Positions 15,335 through 24,088 are shown, counted from the stretch's first letter. The stretch: 64,000 bases of DNA from Dolichospermum sp. LEGE 00240 (GCF_015207875.1 NZ_JADEVZ010000019.1:1-64000); one strand, 5' to 3'. Notes: generated by a model from the sequence alone, not told the origin. Translations and numbers: made by a program.

Positions 15335-17476
15335 CTACCGAAATTTAGTTTTATCAAGTACCAAACCTCGCCGGGGAAAATTTTTATCATCATTGACTGG
15401 AATCTGCCAAATTTTAATTAAATTATCTTCACCACCACTAACTATAAACTTCCCGTCAGCACTAAAAGCAAGGGAGGTGACAGCATTACTATGTCCCGTC
15501 AATGTTAGTATTTCCTCTCCTGTAGCTACGTTCCAGAGTTTAATGGTGTGATAGATTTGTTCTTCAGAAATATTTCGTCCAGCGCTTGCTAAAATTTTAC
15601 CATCGGGACTAAAAGCAATAGTATTCACACTATTATCTCCTACCATGAGAGTCCGAATTTCTTTGAGGGTTTGCAGATTCCACAATTTAATTGTGCGATA
15701 CCTTCGGTCAGCGCTTACGCGATCGCGGCTGGAACTTGCTAAAATTTTATCGTTAGGACTAAAAGCCACAGCTATAACTGTTTGTGAACTGGTAGCTAAA
15801 TTCAGAATTGGTGCTTCTTGATTAAGATTCCATAATTTAATCGTTTTATCAAAACTACCACTTGCTAAGGTAACACCATCAGGACTAATATCTACAGAAC
15901 GCACCCAATATTTATGACCAATTAAAGTGCGAATTAATTGATTTGTTTGTAAGTTCCAAACTTTAATAGTTTTATCATCACTAGCACTAATTAAAGTTTT
16001 CCCATCACCACTAATAACTAAACTATGCACCGCATCTGTATGACCATTTAAAGTGTGAATTAATTGATTTGTTTGTAAGTTCCAAACTTTAATAGTTTTA
16101 TCATCACTAGCACTAACTAAAGTTTTCCCATTAGGAGTGATAGCTACTGCATTGACATTTTGGGAATGTCCCTGAAGACTGGCAATTTCTTTACCTGTAA
16201 TGACATCCCATGATTTAAGATTATGACATTGACTATTATTACTTTTCTCGCAATCACCACCACTGATAATTAGTTTACCATTTGAACTCATAACTACGGA
16301 TAGAACTTTGCTTTTATGTCCAGAGAAAGTATTAACTAAAGATAATTTTTTTTCTGATATTGCCGAGATTGGTGGACTATTGCGAGGTTGACTCCAACTA
16401 AATGAGAAGTTGGTTTTTAATTTGCGAAATTCTCGATAACCCGATTCTGCTAATGCGAAAAAGACAATTATCCCCGATATGAAAATTAAATTTCTGACCC
16501 AAGTATATTTTGATGAATGTGATTGAGATTTTTTCCCAGGTGATTTTATGATTTTATGATTTGCTGCTGGTAGAATATGAGTATGCTTTTTCATCAAATC
16601 TCTAATTACTTCATCAGCCGATTGATAGCGACTAGCTATTTCTTTTTGGAGTAATTTATCTATGATTTCTGATAACTCTGAACTCAAAGGAAAGCCTAAA
16701 TACTGCTGCCAATTTCCTACCCAAGCATAACCATATTCCATCCATAATTGAAAAGGAGAAATTCCTGTTAATAGATGAAAACAAGTAGCACCTAAACTAA
16801 ATAAATCACTTGCGGGATAGGCTTTTCCATCTCTAATTTGTTCAATGGGAGAATAACCATGTGAACCGATAGAAGTACCATTTTTTCGCTGTACCTGTGC
16901 GGTTAATTGTTTGGAAGAACCAAAATCAATGAGTGTTAATCTCCCATCAGTTTTTCGGCGAATAATATTTTCTGGTTTAATATCACGATGAATTACTCCA
17001 TGTTGATGCACAAATTTGATAATTGGTAATAAATCTAATAAAATAGATTGAATATCCCAATCTTTATAAATTCTTCGAGATTTCAATTCATTGAATAAAT
17101 TTTGACCATCAATAAATTGTTGTACTAAATACAAACAATTGTCTTGCTGAAAATAAGCTATAAGTGTGGGAATTTGGGGATGTTCTCCTAATTCTTGCAG
17201 TCGTCTGGCTTCTTCTGAGAATAGTTGAGTTGCTTTTTTTTGTGACCAAGTACCTTGGAATTTTGGTGCTAGTTGTTTAACTACGCATAATTCATTTAAT
17301 TTATCAATATCTTCGGATATATAAGTTCTGCCAAATCCTCCTTCGTCAGAAAGAACACGGAGAACACGAAACCGATTTCTCAAAAGTGGCACTAACGGAG
17401 TGTGACAAGTTTGACAAAGTTGATGATGATCGGGATTTTGAGGATTTGAACAATCGGGATTTAGACAGCAGATCAT
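15335..17476 (-). CDS. Serine/threonine protein kinase with C-terminal WD40 repeats
   Basis: The 713-residue product has a Cys4 zinc-ribbon-like start (Cys4, Cys9, Cys21, Cys24), a Hanks-type kinase domain at about 35-295 (Gly-rich loop SDEGGFGRTY, Lys67 in VVKQL, HRDIKPEN at 163-170, DFG at 184-186), a single membrane segment at about 327-346, and WD40 repeats from about 380 to 705 (pattern GHxxxVxxVAIxxxGKxLxSxSxDKTIKVWN). It should phosphorylate proteins at the membrane, with the propeller outside or as a docking face. Two neighbouring WD40 blades are nearly identical in DNA (15928-15989 and 16052-16110), a sign of recent blade duplication. Such kinases are abundant in Nostocales. It converges with the DUF1828-type gene. 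Confidence 0.92.
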   Translation of the reverse strand: MICCLNPDCSNPQNPDHHQLCQTCHTPLVPLLRNRFRVLRVLSDEGGFGRTYISEDIDKLNELCVVKQLAPKFQGTWSQKKATQLFSEEARRLQELGEHPQIPTLIAYFQQDNCLYLVQQFIDGQNLFNELKSRRIYKDWDIQSILLDLLPIIKFVHQHGVIHRDIKPENIIRRKTDGRLTLIDFGSSKQLTAQVQRKNGTSIGSHGYSPIEQIRDGKAYPASDLFSLGATCFHLLTGISPFQLWMEYGYAWVGNWQQYLGFPLSSELSEIIDKLLQKEIASRYQSADEVIRDLMKKHTHILPAANHKIIKSPGKKSQSHSSKYTWVRNLIFISGIIVFFALAESGYREFRKLKTNFSFSWSQPRNSPPISAISEKKLSLVNTFSGHKSKVLSVVMSSNGKLIISGGDCEKSNNSQCHNLKSWDVITGKEIASLQGHSQNVNAVAITPNGKTLVSASDDKTIKVWNLQTNQLIHTLNGHTDAVHSLVISGDGKTLISASDDKTIKVWNLQTNQLIRTLIGHKYWVRSVDISPDGVTLASGSFDKTIKLWNLNQEAPILNLATSSQTVIAVAFSPNDKILASSSRDRVSADRRYRTIKLWNLQTLKEIRTLMVGDNSVNTIAFSPDGKILASAGRNISEEQIYHTIKLWNVATGEEILTLTGHSNAVTSLAFSADGKFIVSGGEDNLIKIWQIPVNDDKNFPRRGLVLDKTKFR

Positions 17477-17923
17477 AATCTATATGGTGCATCTGCATGA
17501 TAAAATATATAGATAAACCTAGATTTGACTACAGCAATTAGTAATTATATTTAACCTGGAACTTCACAAGCATGGAAGATATATTATTGCCAATTATTTT
17601 GATGATATCTCATGAGAAATAGAAAATAACGGCATTTTGCCATTATTATGATGATGTATATTTTGGTGGAAATTAAGTTTATATTTTAGGTAAAAACAAT
17701 TATTTCTTTATTTGGGTTTTCTAATTAAGATGATTTATTAATCTGTATTTTGGGTTACAGATATGTAAAATTGTGATGAGAATTTACAAAGTTTTATATA
17801 GCTTCTCAATAAAAATGTCCAAAAAATAAACAAAACCTATTGCTTTGTCACAACGGTTTATAAAGCATATTTTATCTGATTACTGTTTCGGATATTGCGT
17901 TTAGAGGATATAGAATATATGAT
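17477..17923. other. AT-rich intergenic region (447 bases)
   Basis: Very AT-rich gap between the divergent kinase and HTH/PIN operons. It must hold both promoters. Apart from short AT palindromes (ATGATATGGATATCA near 17920) no specific site, hairpin terminator, RNA gene or convincing frame is visible. Confidence 0.6.
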
Positions 17924-18424
17924 ATGGATATCAAATATATATTCATTATGAAGACTATTACTGAGCAAAACCCTCCTTTAGAGTCAGTTATGGCTCAAGA
18001 ACCGGAAAAATCATCTATCAAACATCTGGAAAGTATACTCCAGCTTGAAGGCTCTCAACCAAAATTAGTAGGAGTAGACGGTCAAGAAATTCCCATTCCC
18101 GAATCGGTTTATCAGATTTTACATCAAGCTGTTCATGCACTGGCATCGGGTAAAGTAATATCTGTAGTTATTCAGGATAGAGAACTAACAACACAAAAAG
18201 CCGCAGACATTCTCAAGGTTTCCCGTCCTTACCTGATTAAGTTATTAGACCAGGGTGAAATTCCTTGTATTAGGGTAGGAACACATCGCCGTGTCCGTTT
18301 TGATGATTTGATGAAATATAAAGAACAACGTGATACTAAGCGTAGGGAAGGAATTAAGCAATTTACTCAGTTTTTGGAAGCTGAAGGGTTCTATGATGAT
18401 GAGAGTAGCGAATTAGATCAGTAA
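17924..18424 (+). CDS. HTH antitoxin-like protein (excisionase-type), paired with PIN toxin
   Basis: The 166-residue product has an N-terminal region of about 90 residues (SILQLEGSQPKLVGVDGQEI, IPESVYQILHQAVHALASG) and a C-terminal excisionase-type HTH (TTQKAADILKVSRPYLIKLL, then GEIPCIRVGTHRRVRFDDLM). This is a frequent antitoxin type in front of PIN proteins in cyanobacteria. The stop is one base from the PIN ATG, so the pair is coupled. It likely represses its own promoter in the AT-rich gap upstream. AGAGG lies about 15 bases before the first ATG; Met9 at 17948 is an alternative start. A shortened homologue lies at 11913. Confidence 0.8.
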   Translation: MDIKYIFIMKTITEQNPPLESVMAQEPEKSSIKHLESILQLEGSQPKLVGVDGQEIPIPESVYQILHQAVHALASGKVISVVIQDRELTTQKAADILKVSRPYLIKLLDQGEIPCIRVGTHRRVRFDDLMKYKEQRDTKRREGIKQFTQFLEAEGFYDDESSELDQ

Positions 18425-18425
18425 A

Positions 18426-19277
18426 ATGGTACTCTCTGTAATTTTAGATTCCTGTGTCATCTACCCTATGCCTTTATGTGATACTTTGATGCGTGCTGCT
18501 GAGGCAGAATTATACGAACTTCATTTTTCACAAGAAATTCTGGATGGTGCTACTCGTAACCTGATAAAAAATGGAAGAATGAAAACTGATGCTCAAGCAG
18601 CATACTTTCAAGAACAAATCAAGACAAACTTTCCTGATGCGATGGTGGAAGTACCTTCACAGTTAATAGCAGCAATGACCAACAATCCCAGGGATCATCA
18701 TGTTATTGCTGCTGCTATAGTTGCTAATGCAAAAGTCATCGTTACTGTTGATATGGATGGTTTTCCCACACAAGCTTTAGATCCTTGGGGTATTGAAGCT
18801 TGGCACGCGGATGATTTTCTGGTGTACCTTGATGAGCAAAATCCAGGAACAATGATTAAAATTATTTGGGAACAGTCTAATGAGCTTAAAGATCCAAAAA
18901 GTGTTCCTGAGATTATTGACAAGTTAGAAACAACTAATTTAAATAGAAAGAATAGAGTACCAAAATTTACTCGTACTATTCGCTGCCAATTCTATGGTGA
19001 CGAAATTGTGCAAAGTGCCAAAAAAACATTAGATAAACTAGGTAAAGTAGCACCAGATGGTGGGCGGTACTATGAAGGTAAGCGATATAGCCTTTGGCAA
19101 AAAGGGGAAATTTTAACAATTACTGCTAAAGACAATCGTGGTGAGATTCTCAGATTTGAGAATGGGGAAATCGGAGGATATCTTTCATCAGCAGATGTTG
19201 AAGCATTCCAAATTTTTGAACAAAGTTTAAAGCAGCAATTAGAAGAAGCTAAAAGACAGAAAGATCAAACGACCTAA
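18426..19277 (+). CDS. PIN-domain toxin with C-terminal extension
   Basis: Residues 1-150 form a PIN domain: Asp8 in VILDSCVIYP, Glu in FSQEILDG, Asp in NNPRDHHVIAAAI and IVTVDMDGFP. PIN toxins cleave RNA and are neutralised by the HTH antitoxin encoded immediately upstream. Residues from about 175 to 283 are an extra region (RCQFYGDEIVQSAKKTLDKL, then GKRYSLWQKGEILTITAKDN) of beta-rich appearance that most PIN toxins lack; at 283 residues the protein is about twice the usual size. It may be a fused substrate-binding or second antitoxin-contact domain, which is inference. The island of defence genes ends here. Confidence 0.8.
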   Translation: MVLSVILDSCVIYPMPLCDTLMRAAEAELYELHFSQEILDGATRNLIKNGRMKTDAQAAYFQEQIKTNFPDAMVEVPSQLIAAMTNNPRDHHVIAAAIVANAKVIVTVDMDGFPTQALDPWGIEAWHADDFLVYLDEQNPGTMIKIIWEQSNELKDPKSVPEIIDKLETTNLNRKNRVPKFTRTIRCQFYGDEIVQSAKKTLDKLGKVAPDGGRYYEGKRYSLWQKGEILTITAKDNRGEILRFENGEIGGYLSSADVEAFQIFEQSLKQQLEEAKRQKDQTT

Positions 19278-19333
19278 CCTAAAGTTGACCACAAAATGTT
19301 ACATCTAGTAACGTTGAATAGTGGAAAACTAAC

Positions 19334-20380
19334 GTGAAAGCACAAGTATTTAGAGGCGTAAATCAATTATCCTACGAAGAAGTCCCAGTTCCTACCCTAG
19401 AAGCAGATGAGGTGCTGGTACAGGTGCGGGTTGTGGGTTTGTGTCAGTCAGATATTAAAAAGATTCGTTATCCTTTGTATGAACCGCCACGCATATTTGG
19501 ACATGAAACGGCTGGAACTATTGCGGCTGTTGGTTCACAGGTTAAAGGATGGACTGTAGGACAACGGGTAGCGGTGATGCACCATATACCATGTATGCGT
19601 TGCGCTTACTGCTTGAATGATAATTTCTCGATGTGCGATGTTTATAAAAATATCTCGACTACGGCAGGTTTTAACGCCAGTGGTGGCGGTTTTGCGGAGT
19701 ATGTGAAAGTTCCAGGACATATTGTGGAGAATGGTGGCTTAATTCCCATTCCTGATGATATCAGTTTTGAGGAGGCGAGTTTTGTTGAACCGACTAATTG
19801 CTGTTTAAAGGCTGTTAAAAAAGCTCAAATTGCACCGGGACAAACTGTATTAGTAACTGGGGCAGGTCCAATTGGGTTAATGTTTATGATGTTGGTGAAG
19901 CATTTTGGGGCAACAGCGATCGCTACCGACCTCTTACCATCTAGAATTGAAAAAGCTCTGGAAGTAGGTGCAGAAGCGGCTTTTGATGCCCGTGATCCTG
20001 ATTTACCTGCCAAAATTCAAGCTTTAACTGGGGGAATGGGTGTAGATGTCACCTTGTTAGCTGTTCCCAGTGATAAAGCATTTTTTCAAGCTTTAGACTG
20101 TACTCGCAAGGGTGGAAAAATTCTCTTCTTTGCAGAGTTCCCAGACGAGTTAACCATCCCCATTAACCCCAATACTCTCTACCGTCGGGAAATAGACTTA
20201 ATGGGCAGTTATAGCTCATCCTACCGTCTGCAAAGCCTTTCTGCGGACATTGTATTCAATCGCCGCATTGATGTGAAAGCCTTAATTAGCGATCGCTATC
20301 CCCTCCAAGATTTATCACAAGCCGTAGACCAAGCGATCGCTCCTACGGCAGAAACTTATAAAATTTTAATTTATCCGTAA
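19334..20380 (+). CDS. Zinc-dependent medium-chain alcohol/polyol dehydrogenase
   Basis: The 348-residue product has the MDR layout. GHETAGTIAAVG carries the catalytic His-Glu, CQSD in the first strand supplies the catalytic Cys, the structural zinc Cys set is CMRCAYC...C near 95-110, and the nucleotide-binding Rossmann motif is VTGAGPIGLMFMM near 172. Length fits the sorbitol/threonine dehydrogenase branch; the substrate is unknown. The start is GTG at 19334. The C-terminal about 25 codons are duplicated downstream at 20448-20544. The gene stands alone between the PIN toxin and gifA. Similar zinc dehydrogenases are common in cyanobacteria, some linked to sugar-alcohol or heterocyst metabolism. 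Confidence 0.85.
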   Translation: MKAQVFRGVNQLSYEEVPVPTLEADEVLVQVRVVGLCQSDIKKIRYPLYEPPRIFGHETAGTIAAVGSQVKGWTVGQRVAVMHHIPCMRCAYCLNDNFSMCDVYKNISTTAGFNASGGGFAEYVKVPGHIVENGGLIPIPDDISFEEASFVEPTNCCLKAVKKAQIAPGQTVLVTGAGPIGLMFMMLVKHFGATAIATDLLPSRIEKALEVGAEAAFDARDPDLPAKIQALTGGMGVDVTLLAVPSDKAFFQALDCTRKGGKILFFAEFPDELTIPINPNTLYRREIDLMGSYSSSYRLQSLSADIVFNRRIDVKALISDRYPLQDLSQAVDQAIAPTAETYKILIYP

Positions 20381-20447
20381 ATCAATTTAGGATTTGGGGA
20401 TTAATCCTGTTAATCCTTAAATCCTGGAAATCCTGATTCTGACAACT

Positions 20448-20544
20448 ACAAGATTTACCACAAGCCGTAGATCAAGCGATGTCTACGACGGGCTGCGCCT
20501 ACGCCCCTACGGCAGAAACTTATAAAATTTTAATTTATCCGTAA
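20448..20544 (+). repeat. Duplicate of the dehydrogenase 3' end with an inserted 25-base repeat
   Basis: ACAAGATTTACCACAAGCCG to ATTTATCCGTAA repeats bases 20303-20380 almost exactly. The difference is at the gcgatcgct (HIP1) site of the original. In the copy this reads gcgat followed by GTCTACGACGGGCTGCGCCT and ACGCC before the match resumes. The short insert is a recognised wording of dispersed Nostocales repeats. Confidence 0.8.
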
Positions 20545-20600
20545 TGGAGCAGGGGAGAGGGGGAAAGAACTTATTAAGTTTTATATCATTTCTTAATTTT

Positions 20601-20614
20601 GTAGTTTATGCTAC
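20601..20614. promoter_or_regulatory. NtcA-type box 1 (GTA-N8-TAC) upstream of gifA
   Basis: GTAGTTTATGCTAC is a perfect GTA-N8-TAC palindrome, the consensus bound by the nitrogen regulator NtcA. It lies about 160 bases before the gifA ATG. Confidence 0.7.
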
Positions 20615-20683
20615 AGATTTTTATGTTCTCATCGAAAATGCAAGCAGCATAGAGGAAATGTAATCATCTATATTTTGAATTTT

Positions 20684-20697
20684 GTAGTTTACGTTAC
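20684..20697. promoter_or_regulatory. NtcA-type box 2 (GTA-N8-TAC) over the gifA promoter
   Basis: GTAGTTTACGTTAC is a second perfect NtcA consensus. A -10-like TATGAT follows at 20710-20715, only 12 bases after the box. This places the box on the -35 region, the geometry expected for NtcA repression and not activation (activation usually has about 22 bases). NtcA represses gif genes in cyanobacteria. Confidence 0.75.
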
Positions 20698-20773
20698 AGA
20701 TTTTTGTGTTATGATTCGATTGCGGGAAATAGTAAGTTATTTCTTAGTAAATAAATATGGAGGAGGTAGCGTC

Positions 20774-20974
20774 ATGTCTATTCAAGAAAAAGCTCGTCAA
20801 TTGATGGTGCGTCAACATCAGCAAGCTAAAAACCGTCAGCAGTCCATGCTGATGCGTGCTGCACAAGAACTTGGTTTACATGAAGGAATGTCTCACTATT
20901 GGAATCCCATTCAAGGTAAAATGGATTCAGCTACCCAGACACTTTATGGACGTAGCCAAGCAACTATGAGTTAA
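20774..20974 (+). CDS. gifA: Glutamine synthetase inactivating factor IF7
   Basis: The 66-residue product starts MSIQEKARQLMVRQHQQAKN, followed by RQQSMLMRAAQELG, the helical block shared by GS inactivating factors, and ends GRSQATMS. IF7 is a basic small protein that binds glutamine synthetase type I and blocks it when nitrogen is plentiful. ATG 20774 is chosen because AGGAGG lies at 20761-20766, 7 bases upstream; a longer frame upstream (from 20675) runs over the NtcA box and promoter and is not translated. Two NtcA boxes are in front. It is convergent with glnA, the gene of its target; from memory, the same arrangement exists in Anabaena PCC 7120. Confidence 0.9.
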   Translation: MSIQEKARQLMVRQHQQAKNRQQSMLMRAAQELGLHEGMSHYWNPIQGKMDSATQTLYGRSQATMS

Positions 20975-20985
20975 GTGACAAAGAA

Positions 20986-21005
20986 AGCCACCCCAGAGGG
21001 TGGCT
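20986..21005. terminator. Hairpin between convergent gifA and glnA
   Basis: AGCCACCC, loop CAGA, GGGTGGCT: a perfect 8-bp stem 12 bases after the gifA stop and 37 after the glnA stop. On the minus strand the next bases are TTCTTTG, so termination of glnA is the better supported role; it could also serve gifA. Confidence 0.65.
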
Positions 21006-21042
21006 AAAGAATTGCTAGATTTAGCTTTAGTACCTGTTGCAA

Positions 21043-22458
21043 TTAGCAATCGTAATATAGGAAGAATTCATAAGGATGTGGACGCAATTGCATTTGCTTA
21101 ACTTCGTTAGCAACCTTATAATCAATCCAATTTTGGATAAAGTCTTCAGAGAAAACGCCACTTTCAGTCAAGAAAGCGTGATCATTTTCCAAAGCTTCCA
21201 AAGCTAACTCCAAAGAACCAGGAGTAGAAGGAATCTTAGACAATTCCTCTGGAGAAAGTTCATAGATATTCTTATCTAGGGGTTCACCAGGATGGATTTT
21301 GTTTTTGATACCATCAATACCAGCGCAAAGCATTGCCGCAAAAGCCAAGTAAGGATTAGAAGTAGCGTCTGGACAACGGAATTCTAAACGCTTGGCTTTG
21401 GGGTTATTTCCAGAAAGAGGAATCCGCACAGAAGCAGAACGATTACCTTGGGAATAAGCCAAGTTCACAGGTGCTTCATAACCAGGTACGAGGCGTTTGT
21501 AGGAGTTGGTGGTGGGGTTGGTGATTGCCAACAATGCTGGAGCGTGTTTAAGAATACCACCGATGTAGTAAAGTCCCATTTCGCTCATGCCAGCGTACTT
21601 GTCACCTGCAAATAGAGGCTGACCATTTTTCCAAATGGATTGGTGACAGTGCATACCAGAACCATTATCACCAAAAATGGGTTTGGGCATGAAGGTGACG
21701 GTTTTGCCGTATTTTCTAGCAACGTTTTTGATGACATACTTGTAAGTCATCAACCAGTCAGCAGCTTCGATTAACTTACCAAATCTAAAGCCAAGTTCGC
21801 ACTGACCACCTGTCGCAACTTCATGGTGTTGTTTTTCGATGGGTACGCCACAATCTTTCATGATTAGCAGCATTTCTGTCCGCATATCTTGAAAGCTGTC
21901 AGTGGGAGGAACTGGGAAGTAACCTTCTTTAACGCGGGTTTTGTAACCCAGGTTAGGACCTTCTTCTCTCCCAGTATTCCAACGACCTTCTACGGAATCT
22001 ACGTAGTAGTAACCAGAGTTGGTGGTTTGATCGTAGCGGACATCATCAAAGATGAAGAATTCAGCTTCAGGACCAAAGAAAGCAGTGTCACCAAGTCCTG
22101 TAGAAGCTAGGTAATCTATGGCTTTTTGGGCAATAACGCGGGGACAACGGTTATACCATTGGCCTGTGCGGGGTTCTTTAATACTACAAATAATACTTAG
22201 AGTTGGCTCTTTCATGAATGGGTCAATCCAAGCAGTATTGGGATCGAGTACCATTGTCATGTCAGATTCTTCGATACCTTTCCAACCCCGAATACTAGAA
22301 CCATCGAAAGGCACGCCATCAGTGAATGAACTTTCATCAATCTGGTCTTGGTACATGGTCAAATGTTGCCAAGTTCCCAATGTATCAATGAATTTCAGAT
22401 CAATCATCTGAATTTTCTCGTCTTGAATCTTCTTCAAGATTTCTTTTGCGGTTGTCAT
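21043..22458 (-). CDS. glnA: Glutamine synthetase type I
   Basis: The 471-residue product joins ammonium to glutamate with ATP and is the entry point of nitrogen assimilation. Clear family blocks are [54 protein letters not shown] with the ATP-binding [12 protein letters not shown], and [10 protein letters not shown]. Length is standard for GSI-beta dodecameric enzymes. Activity is held down by IF7, encoded by the convergent gifA. It diverges from apcF across a 370-base gap. No perfect GTA-N8-TAC site was found by eye in that gap, although glnA of relatives is NtcA-activated, so a degenerate site is likely. Confidence 0.98.
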   Translation of the reverse strand: MTTAKEILKKIQDEKIQMIDLKFIDTLGTWQHLTMYQDQIDESSFTDGVPFDGSSIRGWKGIEESDMTMVLDPNTAWIDPFMKEPTLSIICSIKEPRTGQWYNRCPRVIAQKAIDYLASTGLGDTAFFGPEAEFFIFDDVRYDQTTNSGYYYVDSVEGRWNTGREEGPNLGYKTRVKEGYFPVPPTDSFQDMRTEMLLIMKDCGVPIEKQHHEVATGGQCELGFRFGKLIEAADWLMTYKYVIKNVARKYGKTVTFMPKPIFGDNGSGMHCHQSIWKNGQPLFAGDKYAGMSEMGLYYIGGILKHAPALLAITNPTTNSYKRLVPGYEAPVNLAYSQGNRSASVRIPLSGNNPKAKRLEFRCPDATSNPYLAFAAMLCAGIDGIKNKIHPGEPLDKNIYELSPEELSKIPSTPGSLELALEALENDHAFLTESGVFSEDFIQNWIDYKVANEVKQMQLRPHPYEFFLYYDC

Positions 22459-22828
22459 TTTTACTTTACTCCTGATGTAGCCAATTATCCAGTATAAACC
22501 TAAAGTCTGCTCAACCTCAAGCCGTTATCCTAACCCAAGTTGTCACACACTACCAGGAATATCCTAAATAGTTAACTTGACATGATTTTGTCATGTTTGT
22601 CACAGATTGCCTGGATTACAGGTTATGTTAACCTTTCTTTCTTAATCTGTCTCAAATCAGAAAATTCATGCTCAGGGGTCAACTTTGGCATAAAATCCTT
22701 AAATAGCAGATGGATAGTTTTGTGCCGGTAACTATTTTATGTGAGTTGGCACGGAATTTTGTGGGTGCTTTAGTAGCAACCAAATTAATATCAAACCATA
22801 AATAGCTAAATGATTGGGAGAAACAAGA
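22459..22828. other. glnA-apcF divergent promoter region
   Basis: The 370-base gap must hold promoters in both directions. Visible elements are a GACATG...TTTTGTCATG palindrome at 22579-22597 with a following TTTGTCAC, and GGTTATGTTAACC near 22621. Near matches to the NtcA box exist (GTA-N8-ATG at 22730) but none is perfect. No RNA gene is seen. Confidence 0.5.
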
Positions 22829-23338
22829 ATGCGTGATGCCGTTACAACTTTAATTAAGAATTATGACCTAACCGGACGTTATTTTGACCGGAATGCCATT
22901 GATAGTCTCAAATCATACTTTGATAGTGGAACAGCTAGAGTCCAAGCCGCAGCCGCAATTAATTCCAATGCAGCCGCGATTGTTAAACAAGCCGGTGCAA
23001 AGTTATTTGAAGAACTACCAGAATTAATTCGTCCTGGTGGTAATGCTTACACAACTCGTCGCTTTGCCGCTTGTTTACGGGATATGGACTATTACCTGCG
23101 CTATGCTACCTATGCACTAGTGGCTGGTAATATGAATGTTCTTGATGAGCGTGTATTGCAAGGACTTAGGGAAACTTACAATTCTTTGGGTGTACCCATT
23201 GGTTCAACTGTTCAAGGTATCCAAATTATGAAGGGTATCGTTAAGGAACAGGTGGCGGCTGCTGGTGTTGCTAATACTGCTTTTGTTGACGAGCCTTTTG
23301 ACTATATCACTCGTGAATTGAGTGAGATTGATGTTTAA
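22829..23338 (+). CDS. apcF: Allophycocyanin beta-18-type core subunit
   Basis: The 169-residue product starts MRDAVTTLIKNYDLTGRYFD and has the globin-like phycobiliprotein pattern with the bilin-binding Cys in FAACLRDMDYYLRY near residue 82, plus the beta-type blocks ARVQAAAAINSNAA and DERVLQGLRETYNSLGVPIG. The exact blocks RPGGNAYTTRR and EPFDYITRELSEIDV identify ApcF, the beta-18 subunit of the phycobilisome core, rather than ApcB. The ATG at 22829 is preferred over a TTG 15 bases earlier: GGGAGA lies 6 bases before it, and the length then equals the family norm. It diverges from glnA, as in Anabaena PCC 7120 (from memory). Confidence 0.93.
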   Translation: MRDAVTTLIKNYDLTGRYFDRNAIDSLKSYFDSGTARVQAAAAINSNAAAIVKQAGAKLFEELPELIRPGGNAYTTRRFAACLRDMDYYLRYATYALVAGNMNVLDERVLQGLRETYNSLGVPIGSTVQGIQIMKGIVKEQVAAAGVANTAFVDEPFDYITRELSEIDV

Positions 23339-23345
23339 TTCATAG

Positions 23346-23402
23346 ACCTGGCGATTAGAAATCGCGGCTACACAAACAAAGTCCGCCTTCGCGGACTAAA
23401 TA
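23346..23402. repeat. Dispersed hairpin repeat after apcF
   Basis: GCGATTAGAAATCGCGGCTA, then CACAAACAAAGTCCGCC and TTCGCGGACTAA. GCGATTAGAAATCGC and GTCCGCCTTCGCGGAC are two palindromes. A related copy is at 37988-38022 and a variant at 1309-1419. It may also terminate apcF. Confidence 0.65.
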
Positions 23403-23563
23403 ATGATCGCACTTTGACTCTTTTGGCAAGGTGCGTTTATTTTTTTTAATAATTGTCAGAATCAGGATTTACAGGATGTTTGTTTGAGTAATGTATTGTA
23501 TATTACTGGATAGTAGATAAATTTGGTTGTTACATCTACCAATGCTGAGGAGAACATATACTA

Positions 23564-23815
23564 ATGGTGTTTCAGAAAAGGTCTTGGCTGCTGATTCTAT
23601 TATTGCTGGCATTGGTAGGTGCGATCGCTTTTCATATAGTCCAAATATCTAAAACTGAAAAATCATATCCCATGAGTATGTTGCAAAAGGGATATGAAAC
23701 CAAGACTGAAAACTTATACCCCATCAATTTTAGCGGTAAGGGATATGGATATGTCAACCAGGCTGCACAGTTGGTTATTGAACCTCAGTTTGATAAAGTA
23801 GGAAAATTTTCTTAA
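23564..23815 (+). pseudogene. WG-repeat protein, truncated after first repeat
   Basis: The 83-residue product has an N-terminal membrane segment (LLILLLLALVGAIAFHIV, residues 9-27) and the beginning of a WG/KWG beta-repeat (KGYGYVNQAAQLVIEPQFD, then KVGKFS). Normal proteins of this class carry many such repeats after FDxxxxFSEG; here a stop follows immediately. The sequence beyond looks like the start of an IS4-type transposase, so insertion plus later decay probably cut the gene. It could still give a short membrane peptide. Confidence 0.5.
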
Positions 23816-23899
23816 CGGGTGACAAGGCGGTTGAAGATGAGATGTGGCAATAATTTGAGAAAATAAGGGAGTAAAAAAATAGGGACAAAGAAGCCCCCG

Positions 23900-24088
23900 A
23901 AGCAAAAAATTTTACCACAATCATATCAAACAATTTTCCGAAAGCATTTGAGTGAACAGCAGTATTTGACACTAGAGATATTGTTGTTATTAATACATTT
24001 TCAAAAGTTGAATCAAAATAGCCTGTTACTTTACCAGGACGGGCAAGATGCCCATCCCACAAGATTGAATCATCTTTTTGGTGATTAA
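23900..24088 (+). pseudogene. IS4-type transposase, N-terminal remnant
   Basis: The frame reads KILPQSYQTIFRKHLSEQQY and then LTLEILLLLIHFQKLNQN, which resembles the first 50 residues of common cyanobacterial IS4-type transposases (MLP...YQ....LS..Q.LTLEILLWLLQ). It continues into CAGGACGGGCAAGATGCCCA, a dispersed repeat wording, and stops at 24086-24088. No start codon at the proper place and no catalytic domain remain. Confidence 0.45.

Noticed and set aside
20675-20773. Longer N-terminus for the GifA gene
   Set aside because: The extension covers an NtcA box and the -10 hexamer; AGGAGG precedes the inner ATG at 20774, which gives the family length.
20698-20773. Glutamine riboswitch in the gifA leader
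   Set aside because: The leader is short and lacks the conserved glnA-RNA core sequence; control by NtcA boxes explains the region better.
22730-22745. NtcA box upstream of glnA (GTA-N8-ATG)
   Set aside because: The right half does not match TAC; kept only as a near match.
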